Assembly (NCBI GenBank): GCA_036770365.1
Contig: DAIPJH010000017.1
Coordinates: 1 to 40,042 of the forward strand
Source of the DNA: DAIPJH01 sp036770365
Lineage (GTDB): Bacteria > Pseudomonadota > Alphaproteobacteria > Rickettsiales > UBA998
Direction of reading: 5' to 3'
DNA length: 40,042 nucleotides
The notes under the pieces are model-generated. The model was not told where the DNA came from, ran no database searches, and was given only the letters and a program-made list of their open reading frames with translations. Of this stretch, positions 1 through 8,648 are shown piece after piece. How positions within the stretch are numbered: position 1 is the stretch's first letter; each line of letters begins with the position of its first letter. A program made the position numbers and the translations under genes.

Positions 1-176
1 GACTTCAAGCATCAACCCTACGCCAGAAGCTTAACCGCAAGGACTATGACGGTGCTGCACGAGAATTTGAAAAATGGGTGTTTGTAGGTAGATGTAGGCT
101 AGATGGTTTGGTGATGCGCAGAAAAGCGGAACGTATGTTTTTTAGCCAATCACCTGATGCGGAGTCTCAGCCGTAA
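1..176 (+). CDS. Phage-type lysozyme (GH24 endolysin), C-terminal end only
   Basis: The frame starting at base 3 is open from the window edge to TAA at 174-176, giving 58 residues that begin LQASTLRQKLNRKDYDGAAR. The pattern STLxxKLNxxDYxGAAxEFxxW, followed by GLVxRRxAExxxF, is the typical C-terminal part of phage lambda/P22-type lysozymes and RrrD-like endolysins. These cleave the MurNAc-GlcNAc bond of peptidoglycan. The catalytic Glu region would lie upstream, outside the window, so activity cannot be judged. The last 35 bases overlap the convergent gene ending at 142. It may be a prophage remnant or a domesticated wall hydrolase; nothing else phage-like follows it. The family call rests on the C-terminal motif only. 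Confidence 0.75.
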   Translation, partial: LQASTLRQKLNRKDYDGAAREFEKWVFVGRCRLDGLVMRRKAERMFFSQSPDAESQP

Positions 177-699
177 CAACCGCTCCATGGTGGAGGTGAG
201 CCTGTGCATGAACGGTTGCTTGTGGCATCAACGCTGCCTGCTGACGTTTCTCATACCCGATCATCTTTGTCACTAATGCACTATCTGTCACGAGTGCCTC
301 CGCGTCAGGCACTGCTTCTGCGATCACATGTATATCTTTATGTATATCCGCCACCCCAAGATGTTCTGCCTCACCTTTGCGCCACATCATGAAGGCTTTG
401 ACCAGCACCCCAATTTTTGTTCCAAGTCCAAAATAGCTTGAAGGAGCGATATAGGTATCCTGCCAAAATCCAAAAGGCTTTCCTGCATTACGAATGCTTT
501 GTGGAATAAGAATCTTCGGTTTTGTAACTTTTGCGACTACCCACGCCGCAGCCCCCACTGAAATGCCTGTCAACGCCAGCTTTCCAAACCATCCCACAAA
601 ATTACTTGCATCCACATGCTGGCTTGGTCGTTGCGCAAGTGGTGTCGGAGCATACCATCTGTCATCTTGTTGTGATGACTGTTCGGGGGAGGTTGGCAT
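142..699 (-). CDS. Unknown protein with one membrane segment
   Basis: I do not recognise this family. From the ATG at 699 the protein has 185 residues: a polar, Gln/Ser-rich N-terminus (1-30), one clear hydrophobic segment at about 36-57 (GKLALTGISVGAAAWVVAKV), then a mixed region ending in a His/Ala-rich tail. A longer reading starts at 768, but the ATG at 699 has a good ribosome site (GAGG at 705-708) and lies one base after the TGA stop of the upstream gene (701-703), so I prefer 699. That spacing suggests translational coupling with the neighbour at 701-1510, another unknown membrane protein. The two are probably made together. The 3' end overlaps the end of the lysozyme gene on the other strand. 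Confidence 0.7.
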   Translation of the reverse strand: MPTSPEQSSQQDDRWYAPTPLAQRPSQHVDASNFVGWFGKLALTGISVGAAAWVVAKVTKPKILIPQSIRNAGKPFGFWQDTYIAPSSYFGLGTKIGVLVKAFMMWRKGEAEHLGVADIHKDIHVIAEAVPDAEALVTDSALVTKMIGYEKRQQAALMPQATVHAQAHLHHGAVVTAETPHQVIG

Positions 700-700
700 A

Positions 701-1510
701 TCATCCTCGCGCCGTTGGACTGATCGACTCTTGTGATGCTTCATGCATGCGCCCCTTTTGCTGCGCATGTGCCGCGGCGATCACCGCATCAGGAGTATGC
801 ATACGTAAAGCCTCGGTCTTGGCTTCTTCTTCACGTAACATTGCACGTAAACGCATGTTTTCTTTTGCCAATTCTTCTGTGCCACGTGTACGTAGCTTCA
901 CATTTGCAATATCTTGATTGATCTCTTGTACACTAAGCTTGGTAGATTCCTGTTTTACCCAATGTCCGTATGCCAACACCGATCCTGAGACCAAACCACC
1001 CAAAATCATCCCGCCACCCATCGACCACTGCGTTAAGGTTGCAGAAGGCGCAACGCGGTGCTGTTCTATCAAAATCTTCTTAATAGCGGATTTTTCAGGA
1101 AGCGTGCGTTTTGCTTCTTCAATCAAGGCGTCCAACTTATTCTGATGTAAGAATTGTTGTACCTCACTAAAATCCATAGTGTCAGAGTTCTTAAAATTCT
1201 CAAACTTACGGTAAAGCGTACGATGAAGCCCGTGTGCTTTCACGCCCAATATCCATTCAGGCTTGCGCTCCGCAATATTATACCCCACTAAACCACCGCC
1301 TAGCAAAGAGCCGATCGTGATCGCAAGCTCCACCACCTTTTTACGTGCATAGCGTACGGGGCTGAGTTCTTCTTGATGTTTTTGCGCAAAATCTTTGGAA
1401 ATAGTCTTATCTACAGACAGCACAGCGTCCGCTGCACCCGCTGCCACAGAGGATACAGGTGTTGCAATATCATTAGCATTTTGTTGCTTTTGTTCCGTTA
1501 TTTGTTCCAC
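701..1510 (-). CDS. Unknown membrane protein with two glycine-rich membrane segments and a coiled coil
   Basis: The protein has 269 residues and no family I recognise. Visible parts are a polar N-terminus (1-55), a first Gly-rich hydrophobic segment at about 59-79, a charged, mostly helical middle (about 85-155), and a second Gly-rich hydrophobic segment at about 163-184 (GGGMILGGLVSGSVLAYG). A heptad-like charged stretch at about 189-236 is a probable coiled coil. Gly-rich membrane helices with soluble coiled-coil parts often form oligomers, but no function follows from that. It is the first gene of a two-gene unit with the protein at 142-699. Upstream lies a 279-base spacer shared with divergent corA. 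It could equally be a structural or effector-like protein. Confidence 0.7.
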   Translation of the reverse strand: MEQITEQKQQNANDIATPVSSVAAGAADAVLSVDKTISKDFAQKHQEELSPVRYARKKVVELAITIGSLLGGGLVGYNIAERKPEWILGVKAHGLHRTLYRKFENFKNSDTMDFSEVQQFLHQNKLDALIEEAKRTLPEKSAIKKILIEQHRVAPSATLTQWSMGGGMILGGLVSGSVLAYGHWVKQESTKLSVQEINQDIANVKLRTRGTEELAKENMRLRAMLREEEAKTEALRMHTPDAVIAAAHAQQKGRMHEASQESISPTARG

Positions 1511-1597
1511 ATCTCACACTCAATATTGCTTATGCTTTATTATAGCATTTCAACTTTATAATCACTTGTTTTATCTAGCATTATTAAGTTAAACGAC

Positions 1598-1613
1598 TAG
1601 ACATGAATGTCTA
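1598..1613. repeat. Perfect inverted repeat in the spacer between divergent genes
   Basis: TAGACAT-GA-ATGTCTA is a 7-bp perfect inverted repeat with a 2-base centre, lying between the divergent unknown membrane gene (start 1510) and corA (start 1790). It could be an operator or the trace of a degenerate intergenic repeat. The rest of this 279-base spacer is AT-rich and shows only the corA -10 box. Confidence 0.4.
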
Positions 1614-1753
1614 TCCTAGCACACACTCTAGCATAACTATATGACGGTTTAATGAAGGCTGACATAAAAGATGCTATTTTGATAACACAGCCATACATAA
1701 CGTAACAAAAGAGCCTATTTTAGGTATGTTTTTTCACTACATCACACAGAGTT

Positions 1754-1762
1754 TGCTACAAT
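1754..1762 (+). promoter_or_regulatory. Extended -10 promoter element for corA
   Basis: TGC-TACAAT (1754-1762) fits an extended -10 element. Transcription would start near 1769, giving a leader of about 20 bases before the corA ATG. No good -35 box is visible, as is common for extended -10 promoters. Confidence 0.45.
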
Positions 1763-1789
1763 TTTCCATCACTCAATCAAGGCATCATT

Positions 1790-2782
1790 ATGATCACTGT
1801 CCACTATAAAGAAGAAACAGGAAAAAACCCGCACACACTAGAAGGAGGCACACCGCTTCCTGAAAATGTGATTTGGATTGATATGTATAATCCTTCACAT
1901 GAAGAATTATGCGATATTGAACGTCAGCTCGGCATTGATATTCCTACCGAAAAAGAGATATGGAAAAACAACGTCCTTAACCGTCAATATACCGAGGATG
2001 GCATTGCCTATATGACAGCGGCACTTATCACCAAAATGGACAGCCCCTACCCTGACACCAGTGCAGTCACCTTCATTCTTGCCCCTGATTATTTACTTAC
2101 ACTGCGTCATATTGCCCCAACTTCTTTTTCTGACTTCATTAAACGTATAGGACGTCCTAACGAACATTTTTCTGATGCTGCCTATTTGTTTGAAGGACTT
2201 CTAGAGGAAATGATTACACGCGTCGCGCATAATGTCGAGGTGGTCGCAGATACACTTGATAACCTTTCTCATCAGATATTTGGCATAACTAATCACGATG
2301 CTATAGAACCAAACAAAAAATCCAAAAGCCCATCCCAAATGATGAAAGACGTGTTGGCACAACTAGGCACGAGTACTGACCTCAATTCTAAGATCAACGA
2401 AAGCCTGCATTCAATCTTGCGCCTACTGGTCTTTTTTAAACATCATAGTCACTCTGACAAACATCTATGCGAAAACATTGATACTCTGATGACAGACGCA
2501 CAGGCATTGCTGCGTCAAACAGATTTTATTTCTAATAAAGTAACGTTCCAGCTCGATGCCACGCTTGGTATGATCAATGTTGAACAAAACTTGATCATCA
2601 AAATTTTTTCGGTCGTTGCTGTATTTTTTATGCCTCCCACACTCGTATCCTCCATTTATGGTATGAATTTCAAGTATATGCCAGAATTAGAAAAGGTTTA
2701 CGGCTATCCTTGTGCGGTTTTATTAATGGTACTTTGCGCACTCGTTCCTTATCTCTATTTCCGCAAAAAGGGATGGTTATAA
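1790..2782 (+). CDS. corA: CorA family divalent metal ion (Mg2+/Co2+) transporter
   Basis: The 330-residue protein is a pentameric inner-membrane channel for Mg2+ (and Co2+/Ni2+) of the CorA family. Its large cytoplasmic N-terminal domain (about 1-260) ends in a long helix and two C-terminal membrane segments. The signature YGMN loop is at 290-293 (SSIYGMNFKYMPELEKVYGY), and the last segment ends with the basic tail FRKKGWL, normal for the family. The length is normal. The start has only a weak AAGG upstream and a probable extended -10 promoter about 30 bases before the ATG. Only 37 bases separate its stop from the next gene's preferred start, on the same strand. No M-box or other Mg2+ riboswitch is visible in the short leader. 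Confidence 0.93.
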   Translation: MITVHYKEETGKNPHTLEGGTPLPENVIWIDMYNPSHEELCDIERQLGIDIPTEKEIWKNNVLNRQYTEDGIAYMTAALITKMDSPYPDTSAVTFILAPDYLLTLRHIAPTSFSDFIKRIGRPNEHFSDAAYLFEGLLEEMITRVAHNVEVVADTLDNLSHQIFGITNHDAIEPNKKSKSPSQMMKDVLAQLGTSTDLNSKINESLHSILRLLVFFKHHSHSDKHLCENIDTLMTDAQALLRQTDFISNKVTFQLDATLGMINVEQNLIIKIFSVVAVFFMPPTLVSSIYGMNFKYMPELEKVYGYPCAVLLMVLCALVPYLYFRKKGWL

Positions 2783-2803
2783 ACTAGCAAATAGAGAGTA
2801 ATC

Positions 2804-2812
2804 TGCTATAAT
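2804..2812 (+). promoter_or_regulatory. Extended -10 promoter placed for a leaderless hydroxylase mRNA
   Basis: TGC-TATAAT (2804-2812) is a consensus extended -10. The in-frame ATG at 2820 begins 7 bases after the box, where transcription normally starts. The upstream in-frame ATG at 2811 overlaps the box itself and could be translated only from read-through mRNA out of corA. Confidence 0.55.
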
Positions 2813-2819
2813 GCCGCGC

Positions 2820-4067
2820 ATGGAACATTCAGACATACTCATTATCGGTTCTGGGTTAGCGGGTGCGGCGACTGCGCTTGCATTGGCGGATATTGGGCTG
2901 TCGGTTATCATGATCGATAAAGACCCCAAAGATGCTGCCATCAAACCTGAGTATGATGGTAGAGCGAGCGCAATTTCAGAAGCTTCCATACGCCTTCTTA
3001 AGTCAATCGGCGTATGGGGCGAGGTCGCACACGACGCCGAAGCCATGCGTGATATTGTTGTCGTGGACGGTTTTTCTTCTGCTTACGTGCATTTCGATCA
3101 TCATCATGTCACACTTGGCACATCTCAACCCAACGAACATCATGTGCCGTTTGGTTATATGATCCCCAACGCTTCTCTTCGTGTAGCTTTACTAAAAGCG
3201 GCACAGCATCATATCAACATCACACTGCACCATAACTGCGAGATCGAGAGCTATCAACGCAGTGAGCAGGCCGCAGGTGTCACCTTAAAAGATGGTCGCG
3301 TGCTTACTGCCTCACTGATGGTCGCGTGTGATGGTCGTTTTTCTAAAACACGCGAGTGGATGGGCATCAAACACCGTACGACGATGTATGGTCAAACCGC
3401 CATCGTCTGTACCATACAACACAGCAAACCACATCACGGCGTTGCACTAGAGCGGTTTTTAGCGCGAGGGCCGTTCGCCGTGCTACCACTTCCTCATCAA
3501 CGCTCTTGCATCGTCTGGACAGAACCAGATGCGATGAGCAAACACTTTATACGTCTCAGCGATAGAGAACTCAACGAATGTTTACAAGAACGTGTAGGAG
3601 ATTATCTCGGCGACGTGAGTATTGTTGGTACATGCCACAGCTATCCACTCTCATTGGTACAATCGGATTGTTACGTCGCAGCGCGTGCTGTACTGGTCGG
3701 AGATGCCGCACATGGCATTCACCCGATCGCAGGGCAAGGCATCAATCTTGGCTTTCGTGATGTGGCAGCACTACGCGATGTTCTTAAAGATGCGCTACAT
3801 GTAGGCGCGGATATTGGAGCAGACCTGACCTTGGAGCGTTACAATCGTTGGCGTGCTTTTGATGCGGTGAGCATGGGCGTCATCATGGATGGTTTAGTAC
3901 GTTTATTTTCTAATGATTTTACTCCTATTCGTTTGGTACGCCGTTTAGGTCTACGCATTGTCAATCAGCTATTCCCCGCGAAACAATTCTTTATGTTACA
4001 TGCAATGGGACTTATTGGTGATTTACCTGAATTTATCGCACGAACAGATAAGCACAACGCCGCATAA
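2820..4067 (+). CDS. UbiH/UbiF/COQ6-type FAD monooxygenase (ubiquinone ring hydroxylase)
   Basis: This flavoprotein aromatic hydroxylase probably adds a ring hydroxyl in ubiquinone biosynthesis at the inner membrane face. From the ATG at 2820 it has 415 residues; a start at 2811 would give 418. Visible motifs, in the longer numbering, are the N-terminal FAD dinucleotide loop GSGLAG at 13-18, the Asp-Gly pair in DGRFSKTREWMG in the middle, and the second FAD motif GDAAHGIHPIAGQGINLG from 297. These match the UbiH/UbiF/UbiI/VisC/COQ6 family. Which ring position it hydroxylates cannot be told from sequence, so I give no symbol. I prefer 2820 because 2811 falls inside a TATAAT box and neither start has a convincing ribosome site. 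Confidence 0.88.
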   Translation: MEHSDILIIGSGLAGAATALALADIGLSVIMIDKDPKDAAIKPEYDGRASAISEASIRLLKSIGVWGEVAHDAEAMRDIVVVDGFSSAYVHFDHHHVTLGTSQPNEHHVPFGYMIPNASLRVALLKAAQHHINITLHHNCEIESYQRSEQAAGVTLKDGRVLTASLMVACDGRFSKTREWMGIKHRTTMYGQTAIVCTIQHSKPHHGVALERFLARGPFAVLPLPHQRSCIVWTEPDAMSKHFIRLSDRELNECLQERVGDYLGDVSIVGTCHSYPLSLVQSDCYVAARAVLVGDAAHGIHPIAGQGINLGFRDVAALRDVLKDALHVGADIGADLTLERYNRWRAFDAVSMGVIMDGLVRLFSNDFTPIRLVRRLGLRIVNQLFPAKQFFMLHAMGLIGDLPEFIARTDKHNAA

Positions 4068-4075
4068 TCCCCTCC

Positions 4076-4104
4076 TTGCTCTCTCCTTATGTATTTGCTA
4101 GAGT
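4076..4104 (+). promoter_or_regulatory. Sigma-70-type promoter for the HerA-like ATPase gene
   Basis: TTGCTC (4076-4081), a 17-base spacer and TAGAGT (4099-4104), with an extended TGC before the -10 box, form a plausible vegetative promoter. Transcription would start near 4111, about 23 bases before the ATG at 4134. Confidence 0.5.
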
Positions 4105-4133
4105 GCCTTAGCAAATTTCAAAAGGATCATCTC

Positions 4134-5639
4134 ATGAGCGCAGCAGCATCTTCTATCTATGTCGGTAAGGGCGAATCTGACCATAGCCTACTACTGAAAC
4201 TTGCAAACCGTCACGGTTTGATTGCGGGTGCGACGGGTACGGGCAAAACTGTCACCTTGCGGTTGCTAGCAGAGGGCTTCTCTACGGCGGGCGTGCCTGT
4301 ATTTATGGCAGATGTAAAGGGTGATTTGGCGGGCATAGCAACCCTTGGCACTCCCAATGAAAAACTACAAAAACGCGCTGCCGAGATTGGTATGACCGAC
4401 TATACTCCTCGCGCCTTCCCTGTGATATTTTGGGATTTATTTGGCAAAAAAGGGCATCCGATTCGCGTGGATATGGAAGCGATGGGGCCGATGATGCTCG
4501 CACGCTTGATGGATTTGAACGAAACTCAAGAAGGCGTCTTGAACGTTGCATTTGTGGTAGCGGAGAAGCAAAACCTTCCGCTAGTTGATATGAACGACCT
4601 GCGCGCTATCCTCACCCATTTATCGGATAATGCAACGCAGATTTCCTCTGAATATGGTAATGTCGCGGCGGCTTCGGTTGCCTCTATCCAACGTCGACTC
4701 CTCATGCTTGAACAAGAAGGTGGGGATGCATTCTTTGGTGAGCCTGCGCTAGATTTTTCTGATATGACCCGTACCAAAGGAAATGAAGGCTATATTAATA
4801 TCTTAGCTGCGGATACCCTCATCAACTCACCAAAAACCTACGCAACATTCCTTATGTGGATGCTATCACACATGTATGCAACCTTCCCTGAGGTTGGCGA
4901 TTTAGACAAACCAAAAATGGTATTCTTCTTTGATGAAGCCCATTTGCTTTTCACCGACGCACCCGCTGCTTTAGTACAAAAAATCGAGCAGATCGTACGC
5001 CTGATCCGCTCGAAAGGCGTAGGAATTTATTTCATCACCCAAAACCCAACAGATATTCCTGATGCGATTTTAGGGCAGCTTGGCAACCGCGCCCAACATG
5101 CGCTGCGCGCCTTCTCACCACGTGACCAGAAATCCGTACAGGTTGCGGCGGAGACCTTCCGCCAAAACCCAAAATTCAACACCGAAGAAGCCATCACCCA
5201 GCTCGGCGTTGGTGAAGCGTTGGTATCCCTGCTTGAAGATGGCGGTACACCTAGCATCGTTGACCGCACGCTTATCGCGCCCCCTGCTTCCTTCTTAGGC
5301 GCGATTGATGATGCTGCACGCGCAGCGATCATCAGTGCTAGCCCTGTTGCTGGGGTTTATGATGAAGCCGTTGACCGCGAGTCAGCCTTTGAATTATTAC
5401 AGAAAAAACGTACTGTTCGCCAAGAAGCAGGGCAAAGTGCTGCGTCACAATGGGGCATTGGTGATGATGATGCCGACGAAGAAGCCGCACAGGCAGTCGG
5501 CGGCGGTCGCGCTCCTACTGGAGCAGGTCGTCAGCGCATGGGCTACGGCGAAACACTTGCTAAAAGCGTGATGCGCTCAGTCGGCACAAAACTCGCCAAT
5601 GAGCTTGTCAAAGTAGCGATTAAAAGCTTTTTGAAGTAA
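4134..5639 (+). CDS. HerA-like ATPase of the YjgR/DUF853 family
   Basis: This putative P-loop ATPase is related to the HerA/VirB4/FtsK group and matches the E. coli YjgR (DUF853) family, whose cellular role is not settled. From the ATG at 4134 it has 501 residues, normal for the family. Walker A GATGTGKT is at 32-39, and the Walker B-like MVFFFDEAHLLF has its Asp-Glu at 267-268. An 'FITQNPTDIPDAILGQLGNRAQHALRAF' type segment (given here in family form) follows as the sensor/arginine region. A longer frame starts at 4089, but AAAGGATC just before 4134 is a clear ribosome site and the family begins here, so I chose 4134. The acidic stretch near 440-455 is a low-complexity linker. No HerA-partner nuclease (NurA) lies nearby. 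Confidence 0.88.
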   Translation: MSAAASSIYVGKGESDHSLLLKLANRHGLIAGATGTGKTVTLRLLAEGFSTAGVPVFMADVKGDLAGIATLGTPNEKLQKRAAEIGMTDYTPRAFPVIFWDLFGKKGHPIRVDMEAMGPMMLARLMDLNETQEGVLNVAFVVAEKQNLPLVDMNDLRAILTHLSDNATQISSEYGNVAAASVASIQRRLLMLEQEGGDAFFGEPALDFSDMTRTKGNEGYINILAADTLINSPKTYATFLMWMLSHMYATFPEVGDLDKPKMVFFFDEAHLLFTDAPAALVQKIEQIVRLIRSKGVGIYFITQNPTDIPDAILGQLGNRAQHALRAFSPRDQKSVQVAAETFRQNPKFNTEEAITQLGVGEALVSLLEDGGTPSIVDRTLIAPPASFLGAIDDAARAAIISASPVAGVYDEAVDRESAFELLQKKRTVRQEAGQSAASQWGIGDDDADEEAAQAVGGGRAPTGAGRQRMGYGETLAKSVMRSVGTKLANELVKVAIKSFLK

Positions 5640-5721
5640 TTTTGCTTGTGATACTGCTAAAAACTGATATCCAAAGCCCCTTATCCCTTGCAATGACTCA
5701 TAACTCATAACTGAGACCAAT

Positions 5722-7008
5722 ATGCGCTTTTCAAACTATTTCCTACCGCTTATCAAAGAAAACCCATCTGAAGCACAAATCGCCTCACATCGTTATATGC
5801 TGCGCTCGGGCATGATTCGCCAAGTGGCTTCGGGACTCTATAACTGGCTGCCACTCGGTTTGGCGGTGCTGCGTAATGTAGAAAAAATTGTGCGCGAAGA
5901 GATGGATAAATCTGGCGCGGTGGAATTGCTGATGCCAACTATGCAGCCCATTGAACTATGGGAAGAATCTGGACGTGGCGGTTACGGCAAAGAAACCTTG
6001 ATGGCAACTGACCGCCATGATCGCAAACTCATTTACGGGCCAACCCATGAAGAAGTGATTACCGATATTTTCCGTAATAACGTGCGCTCTTACAAGAGCT
6101 TACCGCTTAATCTCTATCAAATTCAATGGAAATTTCGTGATGAAATTCGCCCGCGTTTCGGCGTGATGCGCGGACGTGAATTCCTTATGAAGGATTCTTA
6201 TTCGTTCGCTGCTAACATGGATGACGCACTGAAAATCTATGACACCATGTATGCAACCTATTTCAAGATTTTCAGAAGACTTGGTCTCACCGCCGTCCCC
6301 TTTGCCGCGGATACAGGCATGATCGGTGGTAATCTGTCACATGAATTCCAAGTGATGGCAGAAACAGGCGAGAGTGAAATCTTCTACGACGCCGCGTTTG
6401 ACGCCGCTGTTGCGCAGCCTGAGCTTGACCTTGATTACCTCAAAAGCCTCTATTCAGCGGCAGATGAAAAACATGTACCTGCCGAGTGTCCGATCCCATT
6501 AGAGCGCATCAGATCCGCACGCGGGATTGAAGTCGGGCATATCTTCCTGCTCGGTGATAAATATTCCAAAGCGATGGGTGCGAAAGTGCAACTCCAAGAT
6601 GGCTCTGATATCCCTGCGATCATGGGCTGCTACGGCATTGGCGTATCACGCCTAGTTGGCGCACTTATTGAAGCAAACCACGATGAAAACGGTATCATCT
6701 GGCCTGACAGCGTTGCACCTTTCACCGTTGGACTCATCAACCTACGTCAAGGCGACGCAGCGTGTGACGCTAAGTGCGAAGAGATTTATGCTGCGCTGCA
6801 AAGTAAAAACATCAAGGTACTCTACCACGACACCGATGAACGCGCAGGAGGCAAATTTGCGACAATGGATTTAATTGGTCTTCCTTGGCAAATCGCCATT
6901 GGCCCTCGTGGTTTGGAAGCAGGCACAGTAGAACTGAAACATCGCAAAACGGGAGAAAAATCAGAAGTGAGTTTGGAAGCGGCGTTAACGCATGTACTCA
7001 CGCGATAA
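5722..7008 (+). CDS. proS: Prolyl-tRNA synthetase, short form without the editing insertion
   Basis: The enzyme attaches proline to tRNA-Pro. It has 428 residues, as in the short ProS found in alphaproteobacteria; the longer bacterial ProS has about 570 and carries a YbaK-like editing domain between motifs 2 and 3. Class II motifs are visible: motif 1 region near 55-75, motif 2 FRDEIRPRFGVMRGREF, and motif 3 GCYGIGVSRLVGALIE. The C-terminal anticodon-binding domain (about 335-428) ends GLEAGTVELKHRKTGE. The missing insertion suggests that mischarged Ala-tRNA-Pro is cleared by a separate protein. The 3' end overlaps the convergent gene at 6985 by 24 bases. The upstream spacer (5640-5721) shows no strong promoter or ribosome site. 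A tRNA-Pro gene lies 13 kb away. Confidence 0.96.
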   Translation: MRFSNYFLPLIKENPSEAQIASHRYMLRSGMIRQVASGLYNWLPLGLAVLRNVEKIVREEMDKSGAVELLMPTMQPIELWEESGRGGYGKETLMATDRHDRKLIYGPTHEEVITDIFRNNVRSYKSLPLNLYQIQWKFRDEIRPRFGVMRGREFLMKDSYSFAANMDDALKIYDTMYATYFKIFRRLGLTAVPFAADTGMIGGNLSHEFQVMAETGESEIFYDAAFDAAVAQPELDLDYLKSLYSAADEKHVPAECPIPLERIRSARGIEVGHIFLLGDKYSKAMGAKVQLQDGSDIPAIMGCYGIGVSRLVGALIEANHDENGIIWPDSVAPFTVGLINLRQGDAACDAKCEEIYAALQSKNIKVLYHDTDERAGGKFATMDLIGLPWQIAIGPRGLEAGTVELKHRKTGEKSEVSLEAALTHVLTR

Positions 7009-8601
7009 GGCTTGTTTTCCATAAAGCTGCATTTTTCTGTGATTTTCTGTGGCAAGCGCAAGCTGTGGCAATAAAGCTTCTATGAATTTTCGACCGTATG
7101 CCCCTTTTAACTCTTCCATGATGGCGGGAATCTCAATATTTTTTAAAGTTCTATCGTATGAGAACAAGGCATGTTTTTTGTATTTACTTGCAAAAACTCC
7201 AAGCCGTTCTTTCATATCTTCCATATCTAAGAGCAACCCTTGCTTAAGCGTTTCAACGTCCTCAACATCAATCCTTAAACCGCGCTTTTTTCCAAGCACA
7301 CGCAGTTCATGCGCTGCTTCTGGCATCGAACTATCTACTCCACGAATATATGCTTCTACAGTAGCAAAATGTTCCGCGTCTTCTCGAATCATTGCAGGCA
7401 AACGTGTTTTATATTTCTCAGCAAAACTTTTTTTGGCATCTAGATCAAGCTTATGCTCAATTTCATGGCAAATTGTTCCAACTAGATCATGATGTGGTTT
7501 ATGTATTTCTGAAAACCCAACGACCGACGTTGATAACCCATCGGCAGAAGGTATATGGATACCCACTGCATGCTCCGTATTGGTATCGACAAACATACTT
7601 ACTTGCTTAAACATATCAATATCAGAGGCATCAGTAAAAAGTAAGGCACTGTGTGTTCGTGCTATATAATCTATCACAGCAGGCTGTACAGCGTCGGTTG
7701 TGACCGCCGCCATAGTGCGCTCAACCTCATCAAACACAGGGTCGTAAGGGTGATGAAGAGAAACGGCTAACGCCAGAACATCACTCCGCGCACGTAACTC
7801 TGCCCCTGTTTTTAGAAATGCATCACATGTTGTGTGAGCTGGCAAAGATGTTCGCGCTGCCACCTTAAAATTCTCTAAAATCTCCCAATCCCAATCATGA
7901 TCTTTGAGATAATCTTGTAGTGTTTCTCCCCATTCTTGTTTTGCCTTTGCTTCCGTGTCATTGTGGGGTTCATCTGCCATATACACAAAATAATCACGCT
8001 GGACTTCGTCTTGCATATACCCCTTGATCACATCCGCATAATTAGAACGATCATAGAACATCATATAATGTTCCAGTTGTTGCGTAGCTTTTTCTTTAGT
8101 GATGTGATGACTACCCAAAATATAATTCAACCCTTGCTGGACATGCTTCACATTGTTTTCATTAACAAACGGCAACACCGAAAAATCAATCTTAGGATAA
8201 AGCTTTTGGAACATCGCTACTTTGAATGCCAAACGCGATTCTGGGGCAGCATCTTTCACCATATAATTAGCAATGCGGGCATCCAAACTCTCTGGTAAAT
8301 AGATCTGTGCAACGTGCTGTATAACACGTGGATTAAAATAGCGTGGATCATGATCACCTGCATAAAAAGCATCTGCTGCTTCTTTGGTCTCAAATAATAC
8401 TTTGCCATGCACAAAGAGTGATGTCCCTTTCCCGCCATAAGGCGCAACCATCCCATAATTGCTTATTTTTGAACGCGGTTCGTCACGTACATCAGGATCA
8501 TCAATAACCAAACCGATCTTGTGACCGTCCACAAGCTTACGCGCCCACTGTTCACGGTTAGGATTACGAGAAAAACGTGTTGGCAAAGGCGTTTGCGTCA
8601 T
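6985..8601 (-). CDS. Unknown protein with an HExxH zinc-metalloprotease-like motif
   Basis: I do not recognise this 538-residue family. It has no signal peptide or membrane segment. The notable feature is HEIEH at 379-383 inside VGTICHEIEHKLDL, the HExxH pattern of zinc metallopeptidases. Glu407, Glu410 or Glu416 (REDAEHFATVEAYIRG) could be the third zinc ligand, as in gluzincin-type enzymes. The region before it (about 315-365) could supply the edge strand, and the C-terminal part is helical and charged. Peptidase activity is inferred from the motif alone; HExxH also occurs by chance. It is the last gene of the run dadA-recO-this gene, 47 bases after recO, and ends 24 bases inside proS on the other strand. 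No clear ribosome site precedes the start. Confidence 0.75.
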   Translation of the reverse strand: MTQTPLPTRFSRNPNREQWARKLVDGHKIGLVIDDPDVRDEPRSKISNYGMVAPYGGKGTSLFVHGKVLFETKEAADAFYAGDHDPRYFNPRVIQHVAQIYLPESLDARIANYMVKDAAPESRLAFKVAMFQKLYPKIDFSVLPFVNENNVKHVQQGLNYILGSHHITKEKATQQLEHYMMFYDRSNYADVIKGYMQDEVQRDYFVYMADEPHNDTEAKAKQEWGETLQDYLKDHDWDWEILENFKVAARTSLPAHTTCDAFLKTGAELRARSDVLALAVSLHHPYDPVFDEVERTMAAVTTDAVQPAVIDYIARTHSALLFTDASDIDMFKQVSMFVDTNTEHAVGIHIPSADGLSTSVVGFSEIHKPHHDLVGTICHEIEHKLDLDAKKSFAEKYKTRLPAMIREDAEHFATVEAYIRGVDSSMPEAAHELRVLGKKRGLRIDVEDVETLKQGLLLDMEDMKERLGVFASKYKKHALFSYDRTLKNIEIPAIMEELKGAYGRKFIEALLPQLALATENHRKMQLYGKQALSREYMR

Positions 8602-8648
8602 AGAAAAACAATTTTCTTGTTATTTTACCGCTACTCATAGCACAATAC

